Shown: piece by piece, positions 25,810 through 35,636 of the stretch | How the letters are laid out: every line of letters starts with the position of its first letter | Position numbering within the stretch: the first letter of the stretch is position 1 | DNA from: CAYZIB01 sp964478425 | GTDB taxonomy: Bacteria; Bacillota_I; Bacilli_A; Acholeplasmatales; WRBM01 | Reading direction: 5' to 3' | Assembly: GCA_964478425.1 (NCBI GenBank) | Contig: CAYZIB010000003.1 | Location: forward strand, 26,755-90,754 | Length of the DNA: 64,000 nucleotides | Notes under the pieces: generated by a model | What the model was told of the DNA's origin: nothing | What the model saw: the letters and a program-made list of their open reading frames with translations, nothing else | Database searches by the model: none | Translations under genes and position numbers: made by a program

Positions 25810-26781
25810 ATGCAATTTTTAGGTAAAGATATAATTAATTCAACAAATTTTATAAGCTATGGAAGATACGATATATTAGATAATGACCTAATATATTACT
25901 ATACAGCAAGTGGATTTAGATGTAATTTAAAAGGAACAATTAATCTTGAAATTGAAGCATCAAATTATTCTGATGATATTAAAAGGCCATATATCACAGT
26001 GTTTATTAATAAAAAACCAACAAGAATCGGACTTTTTTCCGAAATTAATAATTTAACATTTGATGTAGATGGATTATTTGAATTATTCAAATCAACTGAA
26101 GGCAGTCAGTCTATAATTAAAATTAAAAAAGTAATTATTAATGGCAGTTTTTTAGAATTAACAAAAAAGAATAAAAAAGCCTTAGTTTTTGGAGATTCTT
26201 ATACATGTGGATTTGGAAGTTTATCTAATAACGAAGAAGATCCATTTATAACTAAAGAAGAAGATGGAATGAATACATATGCATTTTTAGCTTTATATGA
26301 ATTAGGATATGATATTGAAGAGGTTGCTATAAGTGGACATGCACTATATAAAAGTCCTTATGCCGATAAAACAATTCCTGAATATTATAAAGAAATATCT
26401 GATACTAATAATAAAAAATTTATTCCAAATGATTCTAAGGATTTAATAGTTATAAATCTTGGTACAAATGATTCAATTTATTTTAATGAAGGTCATTTTG
26501 ATTTAATTGATGAATATGGTAAAGCTTATTTAAAGTTTTTAGATACTTTAAAAAAAGATTATCCAAATGCTAAAATTGTTATGATCGGATATGACATTCA
26601 AAAAGAAGTTAATAATCAAATTAAAAAAGTAAAAGAAAATACTGTTTATAATGATGTATATCATTTAGAACTTGTAGCTCATGATAAATCTATAGAAGGA
26701 TTTGGATCTTTAGGACATCCTAAAAAAATAACACATGAAAGATGGAGTAAAGTTTTAAAAGAATTTATAGGTAATATTTAA
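25810..26781 (+). CDS. SGNH/GDSL-type esterase with N-terminal beta-sandwich (CE2-like)
   Basis: A 323-residue hydrolase. Residues 1-110 look like the jelly-roll domain of CE2 carbohydrate esterases; the SGNH domain follows with GDSYTCGFGS (catalytic Ser), a GH segment, NLGTND and a C-terminal LGHP with the likely catalytic His. No signal peptide is visible, so it should act in the cytoplasm, perhaps on imported acetylated sugars; that is inference. SD AAGGAGG precedes the ATG. The stop overlaps the priA start (TAATG), although the functions are unrelated. Confidence 0.8.
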   Translation: MQFLGKDIINSTNFISYGRYDILDNDLIYYYTASGFRCNLKGTINLEIEASNYSDDIKRPYITVFINKKPTRIGLFSEINNLTFDVDGLFELFKSTEGSQSIIKIKKVIINGSFLELTKKNKKALVFGDSYTCGFGSLSNNEEDPFITKEEDGMNTYAFLALYELGYDIEEVAISGHALYKSPYADKTIPEYYKEISDTNNKKFIPNDSKDLIVINLGTNDSIYFNEGHFDLIDEYGKAYLKFLDTLKKDYPNAKIVMIGYDIQKEVNNQIKKVKENTVYNDVYHLELVAHDKSIEGFGSLGHPKKITHERWSKVLKEFIGNI

Positions 26782-29063
26782 TGATAGCAAGCATAATTGT
26801 TGATGTTAATAATTCAAATGTCAATAAGACATTTGATTATATTATCAAAGAAGAATTTAAAGATATAATTAAAATTGGATCTAGAGTAATCGTAAATTTT
26901 AAAAATAGATTTGTTTTAGGTTTTGTTTTAGATATTCATAATAATACGTTATATGCAACAAAGTATATTGATGAATTAATTGATATATATCCAGTTTTAT
27001 CTTTAGAAATGATTGAAATTGTCAAAAAGTTTTCTAATAGAGGAAATAATTTAATAATTTCTTTTATTAAAACTATTTTACCTAATGTTTTAAATATAAA
27101 AGTAAAAAAGACTTTTAAAGTTATTAATTATGATAAACTTAATAAAGAATTATTGCCATTGGTTAAAGATGATTATATTTTATTAGATCAAAAGTATTTA
27201 AAAATTATTAAAGATGAAATAGATAATTTAAATATTGCTGAAAAATATTCATATAATTTAGAAAAAATTAAAAAAGAAAAATATATTAAATTAAATGATA
27301 TTTTTGATGAAAAGAAAATAAAGAACATTCAACAAAAACAAATTATTGAATATTTAAAAATTAATGGAGATACATTAAAACAAAAATTAGATACTATAAG
27401 TAGTAGTTCTCTTAAAACGTTAGAAAAAAATGGAATTATTAAAATATACGAATCTGATGGATATCGTAAAATAGAAAATCTATATAAAGAAGAAGAAAAA
27501 AGTATTATATTAACAAATGAACAATTAAATGTATTAAATAAAATAAATTTAAATAGTAATGAGAAATATTTATTATACGGAGTAACTAATAGTGGAAAAA
27601 CAGAAGTTTATTTAAATTTGATTAGTGAAGTATTAAAAAATAATAAACAAGCTATTATGCTCGTTCCAGAAATAAGTCTTACGCCACAAATTATTTCAAG
27701 ATTTAAAAATAGATTTCCTGATTTAATTTCTGTTTTTCATAGTGGATTGTCAGATTATGAACGTTTTGATGAATATAGAAAAATTTTAGATGGAAAAAGT
27801 AAAATTGTGATAGGAACTAGAAGCGCAATTTTTATGCCGTTTAAAAATTTGGGTTTAATAATATTTGATGAAGAACATGATGAATCATATATTCAAACTG
27901 ATTATCCAAGTTATGATGCAAGAGAAATTGCAGAATTTAGATCAAGATATCACAATTGTCCAGTACTTTATGCAAGTGCTACCCCTAAAGTAACTAGTTA
28001 TTATAATGCATTAAATAATAATTATAAATTATTAAAAATGCAAAATAAGATTAATAGTATGCCAATTATAAAACAAACAATTGATATGACTGATGAATTT
28101 AAGAATAATAATTTAAGTATATTTTCAAAGTATTTACAAGAAAAAATTATAGATAGATTAAATAAGCATGAACAAATATTATTATTATTAAATAAAAAAG
28201 GGCATAATCAATTTGTAATGTGTAGAGAATGTGGGCATGTTTTAAAATGTGATCATTGTGATGTATCATATACATATTATAAATCTGATGATACATTAAG
28301 ATGTTTATATTGTGGTAAAAAAATAAAAAATATAAATATTTGTCCTAAATGTAATAGCAAATATATTAGATATGTTGGAGTTGGAACAGAAAAAGTTGAA
28401 GAAGAATTAAAAAAATTATTTAGTAATATAAAAGTTTTAAGACTTGATAAAGATACTGTAATGAAAAAAAATTCTTATGAAAAATATTTATCTGACTTTA
28501 ACAATAAAAAATATGATTGTTTAGTTGGAACTCAAATGATTTCTAAAGGTCATGATTTTAGTAATGTGACATTAGTTGCAATAATTAATGCTGATTTAAG
28601 TTTAGCTTATCCTGATTATTTAGCTAAAGAAAAAACTTTTGATTTAATAAGTCAAATGGTTGGTAGATGTGGTAGAAATAAACAAGGAGAAGTGATTATT
28701 CAAACTTATAATAAAAATAACAATATAATAAAATATGCAACTAATCAAGATTACATTAAATTTTATAATGATGAGATAATCTATCGAAAAATAGGTAATT
28801 ATCCACCATTTTATAATTTTTATGAAATAATTTTTAAAGGTATAAATCAAAAAGATGTTTTAAATTATGCTTTAAAAATTAAAAATGACTTTCTAAATGA
28901 ATTTAAAAATGAAATAGTTATTGGACCAAGTAGTAATTTCATTGAAAAAATCAAAGATAATTATTTATTTACAATGAAAATAAAAACAAATAAAAATATC
29001 GATGATTTTTTAAATAAAATACTTAATAAACCCAATATTATAGTAGATATTATAAAAAAGTAG
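26781..29063 (+). CDS. priA: primosomal protein N' (replication restart helicase PriA)
   Basis: A 760-residue 3'-5' DNA helicase that reloads the replisome at stalled forks. Walker A GVTNSGKTEVY lies at about residue 267, the DEEH box (IFDEEHDESY) at about 362, and a zinc-binding region with eight cysteines (CRECGHVLKCDHC ... CLYCGKK ... CPKC) at about 480-530. The N-terminal 3'-binding domain is diverged and the middle Lys/Asn-rich, as often seen in this base composition. It overlaps the esterase stop by one base. Confidence 0.95.
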   Translation: MIASIIVDVNNSNVNKTFDYIIKEEFKDIIKIGSRVIVNFKNRFVLGFVLDIHNNTLYATKYIDELIDIYPVLSLEMIEIVKKFSNRGNNLIISFIKTILPNVLNIKVKKTFKVINYDKLNKELLPLVKDDYILLDQKYLKIIKDEIDNLNIAEKYSYNLEKIKKEKYIKLNDIFDEKKIKNIQQKQIIEYLKINGDTLKQKLDTISSSSLKTLEKNGIIKIYESDGYRKIENLYKEEEKSIILTNEQLNVLNKINLNSNEKYLLYGVTNSGKTEVYLNLISEVLKNNKQAIMLVPEISLTPQIISRFKNRFPDLISVFHSGLSDYERFDEYRKILDGKSKIVIGTRSAIFMPFKNLGLIIFDEEHDESYIQTDYPSYDAREIAEFRSRYHNCPVLYASATPKVTSYYNALNNNYKLLKMQNKINSMPIIKQTIDMTDEFKNNNLSIFSKYLQEKIIDRLNKHEQILLLLNKKGHNQFVMCRECGHVLKCDHCDVSYTYYKSDDTLRCLYCGKKIKNINICPKCNSKYIRYVGVGTEKVEEELKKLFSNIKVLRLDKDTVMKKNSYEKYLSDFNNKKYDCLVGTQMISKGHDFSNVTLVAIINADLSLAYPDYLAKEKTFDLISQMVGRCGRNKQGEVIIQTYNKNNNIIKYATNQDYIKFYNDEIIYRKIGNYPPFYNFYEIIFKGINQKDVLNYALKIKNDFLNEFKNEIVIGPSSNFIEKIKDNYLFTMKIKTNKNIDDFLNKILNKPNIIVDIIKK

Positions 29064-29073
29064 GTGCTTTAAA

Positions 29074-30000
29074 ATGAAAATAGTTTTTATGGGAACTCCT
29101 GAATTTAGCGTAAATGTTTTAAATGCTTTAATTTTAAAATATGATGTTGTTGGAGTAGTTACAAAAAAAGATGCGTTAGTAGGAAAAAAACAAATTTTAA
29201 CGATGTCACCAGTAAAAAAAGTTGCATTAGAAAATAATATTTTATGTTTAGAACTCGAAAATTTAAAAGAAGAGTATAAAAAAATAACTGATTTAAAACC
29301 AGATTTAATTATTACATGTGCGTATGGAAAAATGTTAAATCAAGAATTACTTGCTTATCCTAAATATGGATGTATAAATGTTCATGCTTCACTTCTTCCT
29401 AAACTTAGAGGAGGGGCACCTATTCATAAATCAATAATTTATGGTGAAAAATATACAGGTATAACAATCATGTATATGGCAAAAAAAATGGATGCTGGAG
29501 ATATTTTAGTTCAAGATAAAGTTGAAATATTAGATGAGGATAATGTTAAAACATTAGAAGATAAATTAAGTGTTTTAGGGGCTAAATTGTTAATTGATAA
29601 TTTAGATGATATTATTAATAAAAAAATATTACCTATAAAACAAAATGAAAATGAGGCAACATTTGCTTATAATATTACAAGAGAAGAAGAAAAAATTGAT
29701 TTTAATAAGCCGTTAAAAGATGTTTATAATCAAATAAGAGGATTATATCCTAGTCCTATAGGTTATGCTAATTTAGGTAAAACTAGTATCAAAATTTTAA
29801 AGGCATTAAAAACAGAATTAAAACCTAATGGAATACCTGGAAGTATTTTTTATAATAAAAAACAATTATTTGTAAATGTATTAGATGGGGTTATTGAAAT
29901 AAAAGAATTAATTGTTGTTGGGAAAAGTAAAAATTTAGCACATGAATTTATTAATGGGCAAGGTAAAAAATTATTACAAGAAGAAAATATATTTAATTAA
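29074..30000 (+). CDS. fmt: methionyl-tRNA formyltransferase
   Basis: A 308-residue enzyme that formylates initiator Met-tRNA using 10-formyl-THF. N-terminal FMGTPEFSVNVL and the catalytic NVHASLLPKLRGGAPIHKSI block (Asn, His) are diagnostic; Asp in the YMAKKMDAGDIL segment completes the site. Starts 10 bases behind priA, as in many Bacillota (priA-fmt). Together with def at 53735 it shows that this organism formylates and deformylates its proteins. Confidence 0.96.
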   Translation: MKIVFMGTPEFSVNVLNALILKYDVVGVVTKKDALVGKKQILTMSPVKKVALENNILCLELENLKEEYKKITDLKPDLIITCAYGKMLNQELLAYPKYGCINVHASLLPKLRGGAPIHKSIIYGEKYTGITIMYMAKKMDAGDILVQDKVEILDEDNVKTLEDKLSVLGAKLLIDNLDDIINKKILPIKQNENEATFAYNITREEEKIDFNKPLKDVYNQIRGLYPSPIGYANLGKTSIKILKALKTELKPNGIPGSIFYNKKQLFVNVLDGVIEIKELIVVGKSKNLAHEFINGQGKKLLQEENIFN

Positions 30001-30014
30001 AAGGAGAGAAGATT

Positions 30015-30572
30015 ATGCCAAAATTAACTTATACAAGAGAAGAAATGCTAAAAATTAATACTGAAACATTACTAGATAGAGGAGTTACAATTGAAGATAT
30101 TGCATTAATTGCATATAATCAACAAAAAAAATATGCAGATAATATTGATTTTGAAATATGTGTTGAATCTGTAAAAAAAATATTATCATATCGTGATACG
30201 TTTCATCATATTCAATTAGGTGTACAAATTGATGTTGCTGTAGAAAAAAAATTATTCACAGGTCCAATTCAAGATATTTTATATTATGATTTAGGATTAT
30301 TTGGAATTGACGAAGTTGTAGGATTAGATATTGCTGGAAATTATGGTGCTGTAGGTAAAACAAATTTTGGTGATATTGATGTTAATAAACCTGGTATTTG
30401 TAAAAAATTAAATGATGAAGGTAAAACATTAAAAAGATGTCATACTTTTTTAGATGATATTGTTGGTGCAATTGCAGCTGCTGCATCTACAAGAGTTGCA
30501 CAAATTATGCTAGAAGTAGCTGCTTCTAATGATCCAAATGTTAAAATATCATCTTTATTTGATGAAGAATAA
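30015..30572 (+). CDS. phosphatidylglycerophosphatase A-like protein (YutG family)
   Basis: A 185-residue protein closely resembling Bacillus YutG, a PgpA-superfamily member. Signature blocks are LDRGVTIEDIALIAYNQQ, YDLGLFGIDEVVGL, and HTFLDDIVGAIAAAASTR. PgpA proteins dephosphorylate phosphatidylglycerol phosphate; the Firmicute version lacks strong membrane helices and its reaction is less certain. SD AAAGGAGAG is strong. The stop overlaps the next gene (TAATG), so it may work with the membrane protein that follows. Confidence 0.85.
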   Translation: MPKLTYTREEMLKINTETLLDRGVTIEDIALIAYNQQKKYADNIDFEICVESVKKILSYRDTFHHIQLGVQIDVAVEKKLFTGPIQDILYYDLGLFGIDEVVGLDIAGNYGAVGKTNFGDIDVNKPGICKKLNDEGKTLKRCHTFLDDIVGAIAAAASTRVAQIMLEVAASNDPNVKISSLFDEE

Positions 30573-31882
30573 TGAAAAAAATATTTAAAAAAATAATTAA
30601 TAAATGGAATGAATTATTTAGTTTTGAATTAGGTGTAGATATAACAAATGATACACAAGTTCTTTTTAGAAGAAATGTTGTTGTAAAAAATATTATATTT
30701 TTATCTAACTTAGTTTATTCAATAATTCTTCTTGTAATATCAATAGCAGAAGTAGAAGTAGGAAATTTGGTTTTAACAATATTGTTTTTTCCATTAACAT
30801 TTCTTATTAACTTAACATTAAAAAAAATGATATATAATGATAAAACAAACTTAATAAAACAGCAAATAGCAATGTATATTGGCTGTTTTTATATGTTTGT
30901 TTCTGCTTTGGTAATTTATTTAAGATTAACTATAGGTGTAAGTGATAATTTTAGATATTTAGAGTTTGTTGGATATCTTTTAATATATATTTCACTATTA
31001 GTTTCATCTTTATATCAAGATAAAAAAGTATTAATGACCGTATTTTTTTGGATGTTTATTATTATTACTATTTTACATTTTACAGTAACTCATGGAATTT
31101 ATAAAAAAGATTATGCAAATAGTTTAGATAGTATTTTAAAAATTTTTAAAGATCAAGAGTTTAAAGACATATTACTTAGAACGATAATTTTATTGTTATA
31201 CATGGTAATTCTTTATTCAATTACAGCAATTGGTCAATATATGCAACAAAAAAGAAAAGAAGAATTGATTAAAAGACAAAATGTACAAAATGATTTTAAA
31301 AGAATTGTAAGTGAATTATTTAATGCGGTTTTAGGAAATAAAACTAAGTTAAATGATGAATTAAAATATATAGACTTACTTAAAAAAATGAGTATTAATT
31401 TAGCAAACAAATTAATGTTTAATAAAAACGAATTAGAAATATTAAAAGAGTATTCTGATATTCATATAAAAGAATATGATACGATTAATAATCTTTTTAG
31501 TTTAGATAATAAGATGCTTAATGAACAAGAATTTGAAGAATTAAAAATAAAAACTGAAACAGGCGAAAAAATAGTCAAAAGAATACAATTAAAACAAAAA
31601 TGTGAGGATATATTAAGAGCACATACAGAAGGTTATTATAATGATGGATTTATTTTAAATATGAATCAAATTCAAAAAAATAAAATTTCTGATATTATTT
31701 TACTATGTGATTTATATATTTCATTAAGAAGTTTTAAAAATTATAAAAGACCATATCCTAATAGAAGAACAATGGATTTATTAGATAAAGAATTTAGATG
31801 TTATTTTGATTTAGAATTATTAAATACATTTTTTAAATTTGGTAATGAATTTGAAACTATGTTCAATGAGTATTCTTTGTAA
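30572..31882 (+). CDS. membrane protein with decayed HD-GYP-like C-terminal domain
   Basis: A 436-residue protein with about six transmembrane segments (residues 37-226) and a cytosolic C-terminal half. Residues about 315-436 can be laid on an HD-GYP phosphodiesterase domain: NKMLNEQEFEELKIKTETGE, RAHTEGYYNDGF and CDLYISLRSFKNYKRPY follow the usual spacing, ending in a YFDLELLNTFFK tail like FDPELVEAFL. However the HD pair and the GYP triad are not preserved, so c-di-GMP hydrolysis is unlikely. A sensory or ligand-binding role is possible. The start overlaps the YutG stop by one base. The domain call is by eye and moderate. Confidence 0.6.
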   Translation: MKKIFKKIINKWNELFSFELGVDITNDTQVLFRRNVVVKNIIFLSNLVYSIILLVISIAEVEVGNLVLTILFFPLTFLINLTLKKMIYNDKTNLIKQQIAMYIGCFYMFVSALVIYLRLTIGVSDNFRYLEFVGYLLIYISLLVSSLYQDKKVLMTVFFWMFIIITILHFTVTHGIYKKDYANSLDSILKIFKDQEFKDILLRTIILLLYMVILYSITAIGQYMQQKRKEELIKRQNVQNDFKRIVSELFNAVLGNKTKLNDELKYIDLLKKMSINLANKLMFNKNELEILKEYSDIHIKEYDTINNLFSLDNKMLNEQEFEELKIKTETGEKIVKRIQLKQKCEDILRAHTEGYYNDGFILNMNQIQKNKISDIILLCDLYISLRSFKNYKRPYPNRRTMDLLDKEFRCYFDLELLNTFFKFGNEFETMFNEYSL

Positions 31883-31901
31883 ACGCTTTAAAATTTTAAA
31901 G

Positions 31902-31927
31902 AAAAAGGGATGAACCCTTTTTTTTTG
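31902..31927 (+). terminator. terminator before nifJ
   Basis: AAAAAGGG (31902-31909), loop ATGAA and CCCTTTTT (31915-31922), followed by more T. Confidence 0.85.
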
Positions 31928-31987
31928 TTTAATATTGTTATATAATAATATGTGTTTAAATTTTTTTAAATTTAATGGAGGGAAATT

Positions 31988-34900
31988 ATGACAAAAAAAG
32001 AAATCAAAGCGATGGATGGTAACCAAGCTGCCGCTTATGCTTCTTATGCTTTTACAGAAGTAGCTGGTATATATCCTATCACTCCTTCATCACCTATGGC
32101 TGAGTATACAGATGAATGGGCTAGTCAAGGAATGAAGAACTTATTTGGTATGCCTGTAAAAATTGTTGAAATGCAATCAGAAGCAGGAGCTGCTGGAACT
32201 GTTCATGGTTCATTACAAGCAGGTGCATTAACAACAACTTATACTGCATCTCAAGGGTTATTATTAAAAATACCTAATATGTATAAAATAGCTGGACAAT
32301 TATTACCAGGTGTAATTCATGTTTCAGCAAGAGCTTTAGCTGCTCAAAGTTTAGCTATTTTCGGAGATCATCAAGATGTTATGGCTTGTAGACAAACTGG
32401 ATTTGCAATGCTTGCAACTTCATCAGTTCAACAAGTTATGGATTTAGCTGGTGTTGCTCATTTAAGTGCAATTAAATCAAGAGTACCTTTCTTACATTTC
32501 TTTGATGGATTTAGAACTTCTCATGAAGTTAATACTGTTGAGGTAATGCCTTATGAAGTATTCGATCGTTTATTAGATAGAGAAGCTGTTAAAAAATTTA
32601 GAGAAGATTGCTTAAATCCTGCTAATCCTAAAACAAGAGGAACAGCACAAAATGACGATGTTTATTTTCAAACAAGAGAATTACAAAATTCATATTACAA
32701 AAATGTTCCAGATGTTGTAAATAGTTATATGGAAGAAATCTCTAAAGAAACAGGAAGAGATTATAAACCATTTACTTATTATGGAGCAAAAGATGCAACT
32801 GATATTATAGTTGCTATGGGATCTGTAACTGAAGCAATTAAAGAAGTTGTAGATTATATGGTTTCTAAAGGAGAAAAAGTTGGGGTTATAACTTGTCACT
32901 TATATCGTCCATTTAGTGAAAAATATTATTTTAATGTTTGTCCATCTACAGTTAAAAGAATTGCTGTATTAGATAGAACTATTGAACCAGGTTCAATTGG
33001 AGAACCATTATATTTAGATGTTAAAGCATTATATTATGGAAAAGAAAATGCACCAGTAATTATTGGTGGAAGATATGGATTATCTTCTAAAGATACAACT
33101 CCTGATATGATTTATGCTATTTATAAAAATTTAAGAGGAGAACAAAAAGATAGATTTACTGTTGGTATTAATGATGATGTTTCATATTCTTCATTAGATT
33201 GCAGCGAAGAAATTGATGTTCAAGATAAAGATACAACTGAATTATTATTCTTTGGATTAGGTTCAGATGGTACTGTTGGTGCATGTAAAAATACATCAAA
33301 AATTATTGGGGACAATACAGATTTATATTCTCAAAGCTATGCAGCATATGACTCTAAAAAATCTGGTGGATCAACAAGATTACATTTAAGATTTGGTAAA
33401 AACCCAATTAGAAGTACATATTTAGTTAATAAACCTCACTTTGTATCATGTTCAACTGATGCATATTTAGGAAAATTTGATATGATTAAGGGTTTAAGAG
33501 ATGGTGGAACATTCTTATTAAATACTGTTACTCCTAAAGAAGAAATTGAAGAATTCTTACCTAATAGTGTTAAAATTCAATTAGCTAAAAAACATGCTAA
33601 ATTCTATATTATAAATGCAGTTGATTTAGCTGTTCAAATTGGTCTTGGTAGAAGAACAAATACAATTATGCAAAGTGCGTTCTTTAAATTAAATGAACAT
33701 ATTATGCCATATGAAAAAGCTCAAGAATTAATGAAAAAATACGCTGCTAAAACATATGCTAAAAAAGGTGAAGCAATTATTAAATTAAATTATGATGCAA
33801 TTGACGCAGGTGCTAGTGGTTTAGTTGAAATTGAAGTTAAAGATTCATGGGCTAATTTAACACCAGAAACTAAAACTGTTGATTTAAATAGACCTGAATT
33901 TGTTAGAGAAATTGCTGATGTTATAAATGCTATTGAAGGAGATTCATTACCTGTAAGTGCATTTAAAAAATATCCTGATGGACATATGATTAATGGTTCT
34001 GCAGCATATGAAAAACGTGGTGTTGCTAATGATGTTCCAAGTTGGATAAGTGAAAATTGTATTCAATGTAACCAATGTGCATTTGTTTGTCCACATGCAA
34101 CAATTAGACCATTCCTAGCAAACGAAGAAGAAGTTAAAAATGCAAGTGAAGGAACAAAATTCTTAAAAGCAGTTGGAAAAGGATTAGAAACATATAAATA
34201 TACATTACAAGTATCAGTATTAGATTGTACTGGATGTGGAGTTTGTGTAAGTGTTTGTCCTGCTCCAAAAGGAAAAGCATTACAAATGAAACCAATTCAT
34301 GAAGAAATTGCTGCTGGTAGTCAAGAAATTGCTAATTATTTTTACAATAATGTTTCATATAAAGATCAAGTTACTGGAAAAGAAACTGCTAAAAATGTTC
34401 AATTTGCTCAACCATTATTTGAATTTTCAGGTGCTTGTGCAGGATGTGGAGAAACTCCATATGTAAAAGCAGTAAGTCAATTATTTGGTGATCATATGAT
34501 CGTAGCAAACGCAACTGGATGTTCTTCTATTTATGGTGGATCATATCCAAGCTCACCTTATACAAAAAATAAAGAAGGTAGAGGAGTTGCGTGGGCAAAC
34601 TCATTATTTGAAGATAACGCAGAATTTGGATTCGGTATGCATATAGCATATGAAACAATGCGTGATAGATTACAAACAATTTTATTAAATAATAAAGAAA
34701 ATATGCCAAGTGAATTAGTAGAATTAGTAGAAGCTTGGGCAAATAATAGAAATAGTTATGATGAAACTAAGAAATTAGCTCCAAGTATTATTTCTGGATT
34801 AGAAAATATCGATGCTGATTTTGCTAAAGACGCATTAGAATTAAAAGATTATTTAGTTAAAGCATCTCAATGGATTTTTGGTGGAGATGGATGGGCTTAT

Positions 34901-35524
34901 GACATCGGATATGGTGGATTAGACCATGTTATAGCTAATAATGAAGATGTAAATATTTTAGTAGTAGATACAGAAGTTTACTCAAATACTGGTGGACAAA
35001 GTTCTAAATCAAGTCGTCCAGCTTCAATAGCTAAATTTACTGCTGCTGGTAAAAAAGCTAGAAAGAAAGATTTAGCTGCTATTGCAATGAGTTATGGACA
35101 TGTATATGTTGCAACTATTTCACATGGTGCTTCTCAAGCTCAAGTTATTAAAGCATTAAAAGAAGCTGAAAGCTATAATGGACCAAGTTTAGTTATTGCA
35201 TATTCTCCATGTATTGCACATGCTATTAAAAATGGATTAGTTAATTCACAAAAACAAGCTAAATTAGCAACTGAATGTGGATATTGGCCAACATTTAGAT
35301 ATGACCCAAGAAGAGAAGAATTAGGATTAAATCCTTTCCAAATGGATTCTAAAGAACCTAATTGGGATTTATATTTTGATTTTTTAATGAGCGAAGGAAG
35401 ATATGCTCAATTATCAAAAATCAATCCTACTCATGCTGAAGAATTATTAAAAGCTAACTTAGAAGATGCAAAACGTCGTTATAAAATGTATCAACGCTAT
35501 TTAGCTATGGATTATTCAAAATAA
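31988..35524 (+). CDS. nifJ: pyruvate:ferredoxin (flavodoxin) oxidoreductase
   Basis: An 1178-residue single-chain PFOR that oxidises pyruvate to acetyl-CoA and CO2, reducing ferredoxin. Order: N-terminal pyrimidine-binding domain (GNQAAAYASYAFTEVAGIYPITPSSPM), transketolase-like and gamma domains, two ferredoxin clusters (CIQCNQCAFVCP and CTGCGVCVSVCP) and the C-terminal TPP domain (CAGCGETPY and GGDGWAYDIGYGGLDH). Full length. SD TGGAGGG. Codons are visibly tidier (more GCT, GGT, CGT) than neighbours, as expected for an abundant enzyme. It feeds AdhE with acetyl-CoA and probably the hydrogenase with electrons; oxygen-sensitive, so an anaerobe. Confidence 0.98.
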   Translation: MTKKEIKAMDGNQAAAYASYAFTEVAGIYPITPSSPMAEYTDEWASQGMKNLFGMPVKIVEMQSEAGAAGTVHGSLQAGALTTTYTASQGLLLKIPNMYKIAGQLLPGVIHVSARALAAQSLAIFGDHQDVMACRQTGFAMLATSSVQQVMDLAGVAHLSAIKSRVPFLHFFDGFRTSHEVNTVEVMPYEVFDRLLDREAVKKFREDCLNPANPKTRGTAQNDDVYFQTRELQNSYYKNVPDVVNSYMEEISKETGRDYKPFTYYGAKDATDIIVAMGSVTEAIKEVVDYMVSKGEKVGVITCHLYRPFSEKYYFNVCPSTVKRIAVLDRTIEPGSIGEPLYLDVKALYYGKENAPVIIGGRYGLSSKDTTPDMIYAIYKNLRGEQKDRFTVGINDDVSYSSLDCSEEIDVQDKDTTELLFFGLGSDGTVGACKNTSKIIGDNTDLYSQSYAAYDSKKSGGSTRLHLRFGKNPIRSTYLVNKPHFVSCSTDAYLGKFDMIKGLRDGGTFLLNTVTPKEEIEEFLPNSVKIQLAKKHAKFYIINAVDLAVQIGLGRRTNTIMQSAFFKLNEHIMPYEKAQELMKKYAAKTYAKKGEAIIKLNYDAIDAGASGLVEIEVKDSWANLTPETKTVDLNRPEFVREIADVINAIEGDSLPVSAFKKYPDGHMINGSAAYEKRGVANDVPSWISENCIQCNQCAFVCPHATIRPFLANEEEVKNASEGTKFLKAVGKGLETYKYTLQVSVLDCTGCGVCVSVCPAPKGKALQMKPIHEEIAAGSQEIANYFYNNVSYKDQVTGKETAKNVQFAQPLFEFSGACAGCGETPYVKAVSQLFGDHMIVANATGCSSIYGGSYPSSPYTKNKEGRGVAWANSLFEDNAEFGFGMHIAYETMRDRLQTILLNNKENMPSELVELVEAWANNRNSYDETKKLAPSIISGLENIDADFAKDALELKDYLVKASQWIFGGDGWAYDIGYGGLDHVIANNEDVNILVVDTEVYSNTGGQSSKSSRPASIAKFTAAGKKARKKDLAAIAMSYGHVYVATISHGASQAQVIKALKEAESYNGPSLVIAYSPCIAHAIKNGLVNSQKQAKLATECGYWPTFRYDPRREELGLNPFQMDSKEPNWDLYFDFLMSEGRYAQLSKINPTHAEELLKANLEDAKRRYKMYQRYLAMDYSK

Positions 35525-35531
35525 AAAATTT

Positions 35532-35560
35532 AAATACCGATTTTAATCGGTATTTTTTTT
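35532..35560 (+). terminator. terminator of nifJ
   Basis: AAATACCGA (35532-35540) pairs with TCGGTATTT (35547-35555), then T residues. Confidence 0.9.
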
Positions 35561-35580
35561 AAAAAAAATTATCATTTCAT

Positions 35581-35609
35581 TTGATTATATTTATTATATT
35601 GTATATAAT
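35581..35609 (+). promoter_or_regulatory. promoter of the suf operon
   Basis: TTGATT (35581-35586), exactly 17 bp, TATAAT (35604-35609), located 28 bases before the sufC start. Confidence 0.7.
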
Positions 35610-35636
35610 ATATAATGTTGAAATTGAGGTGTTTTT

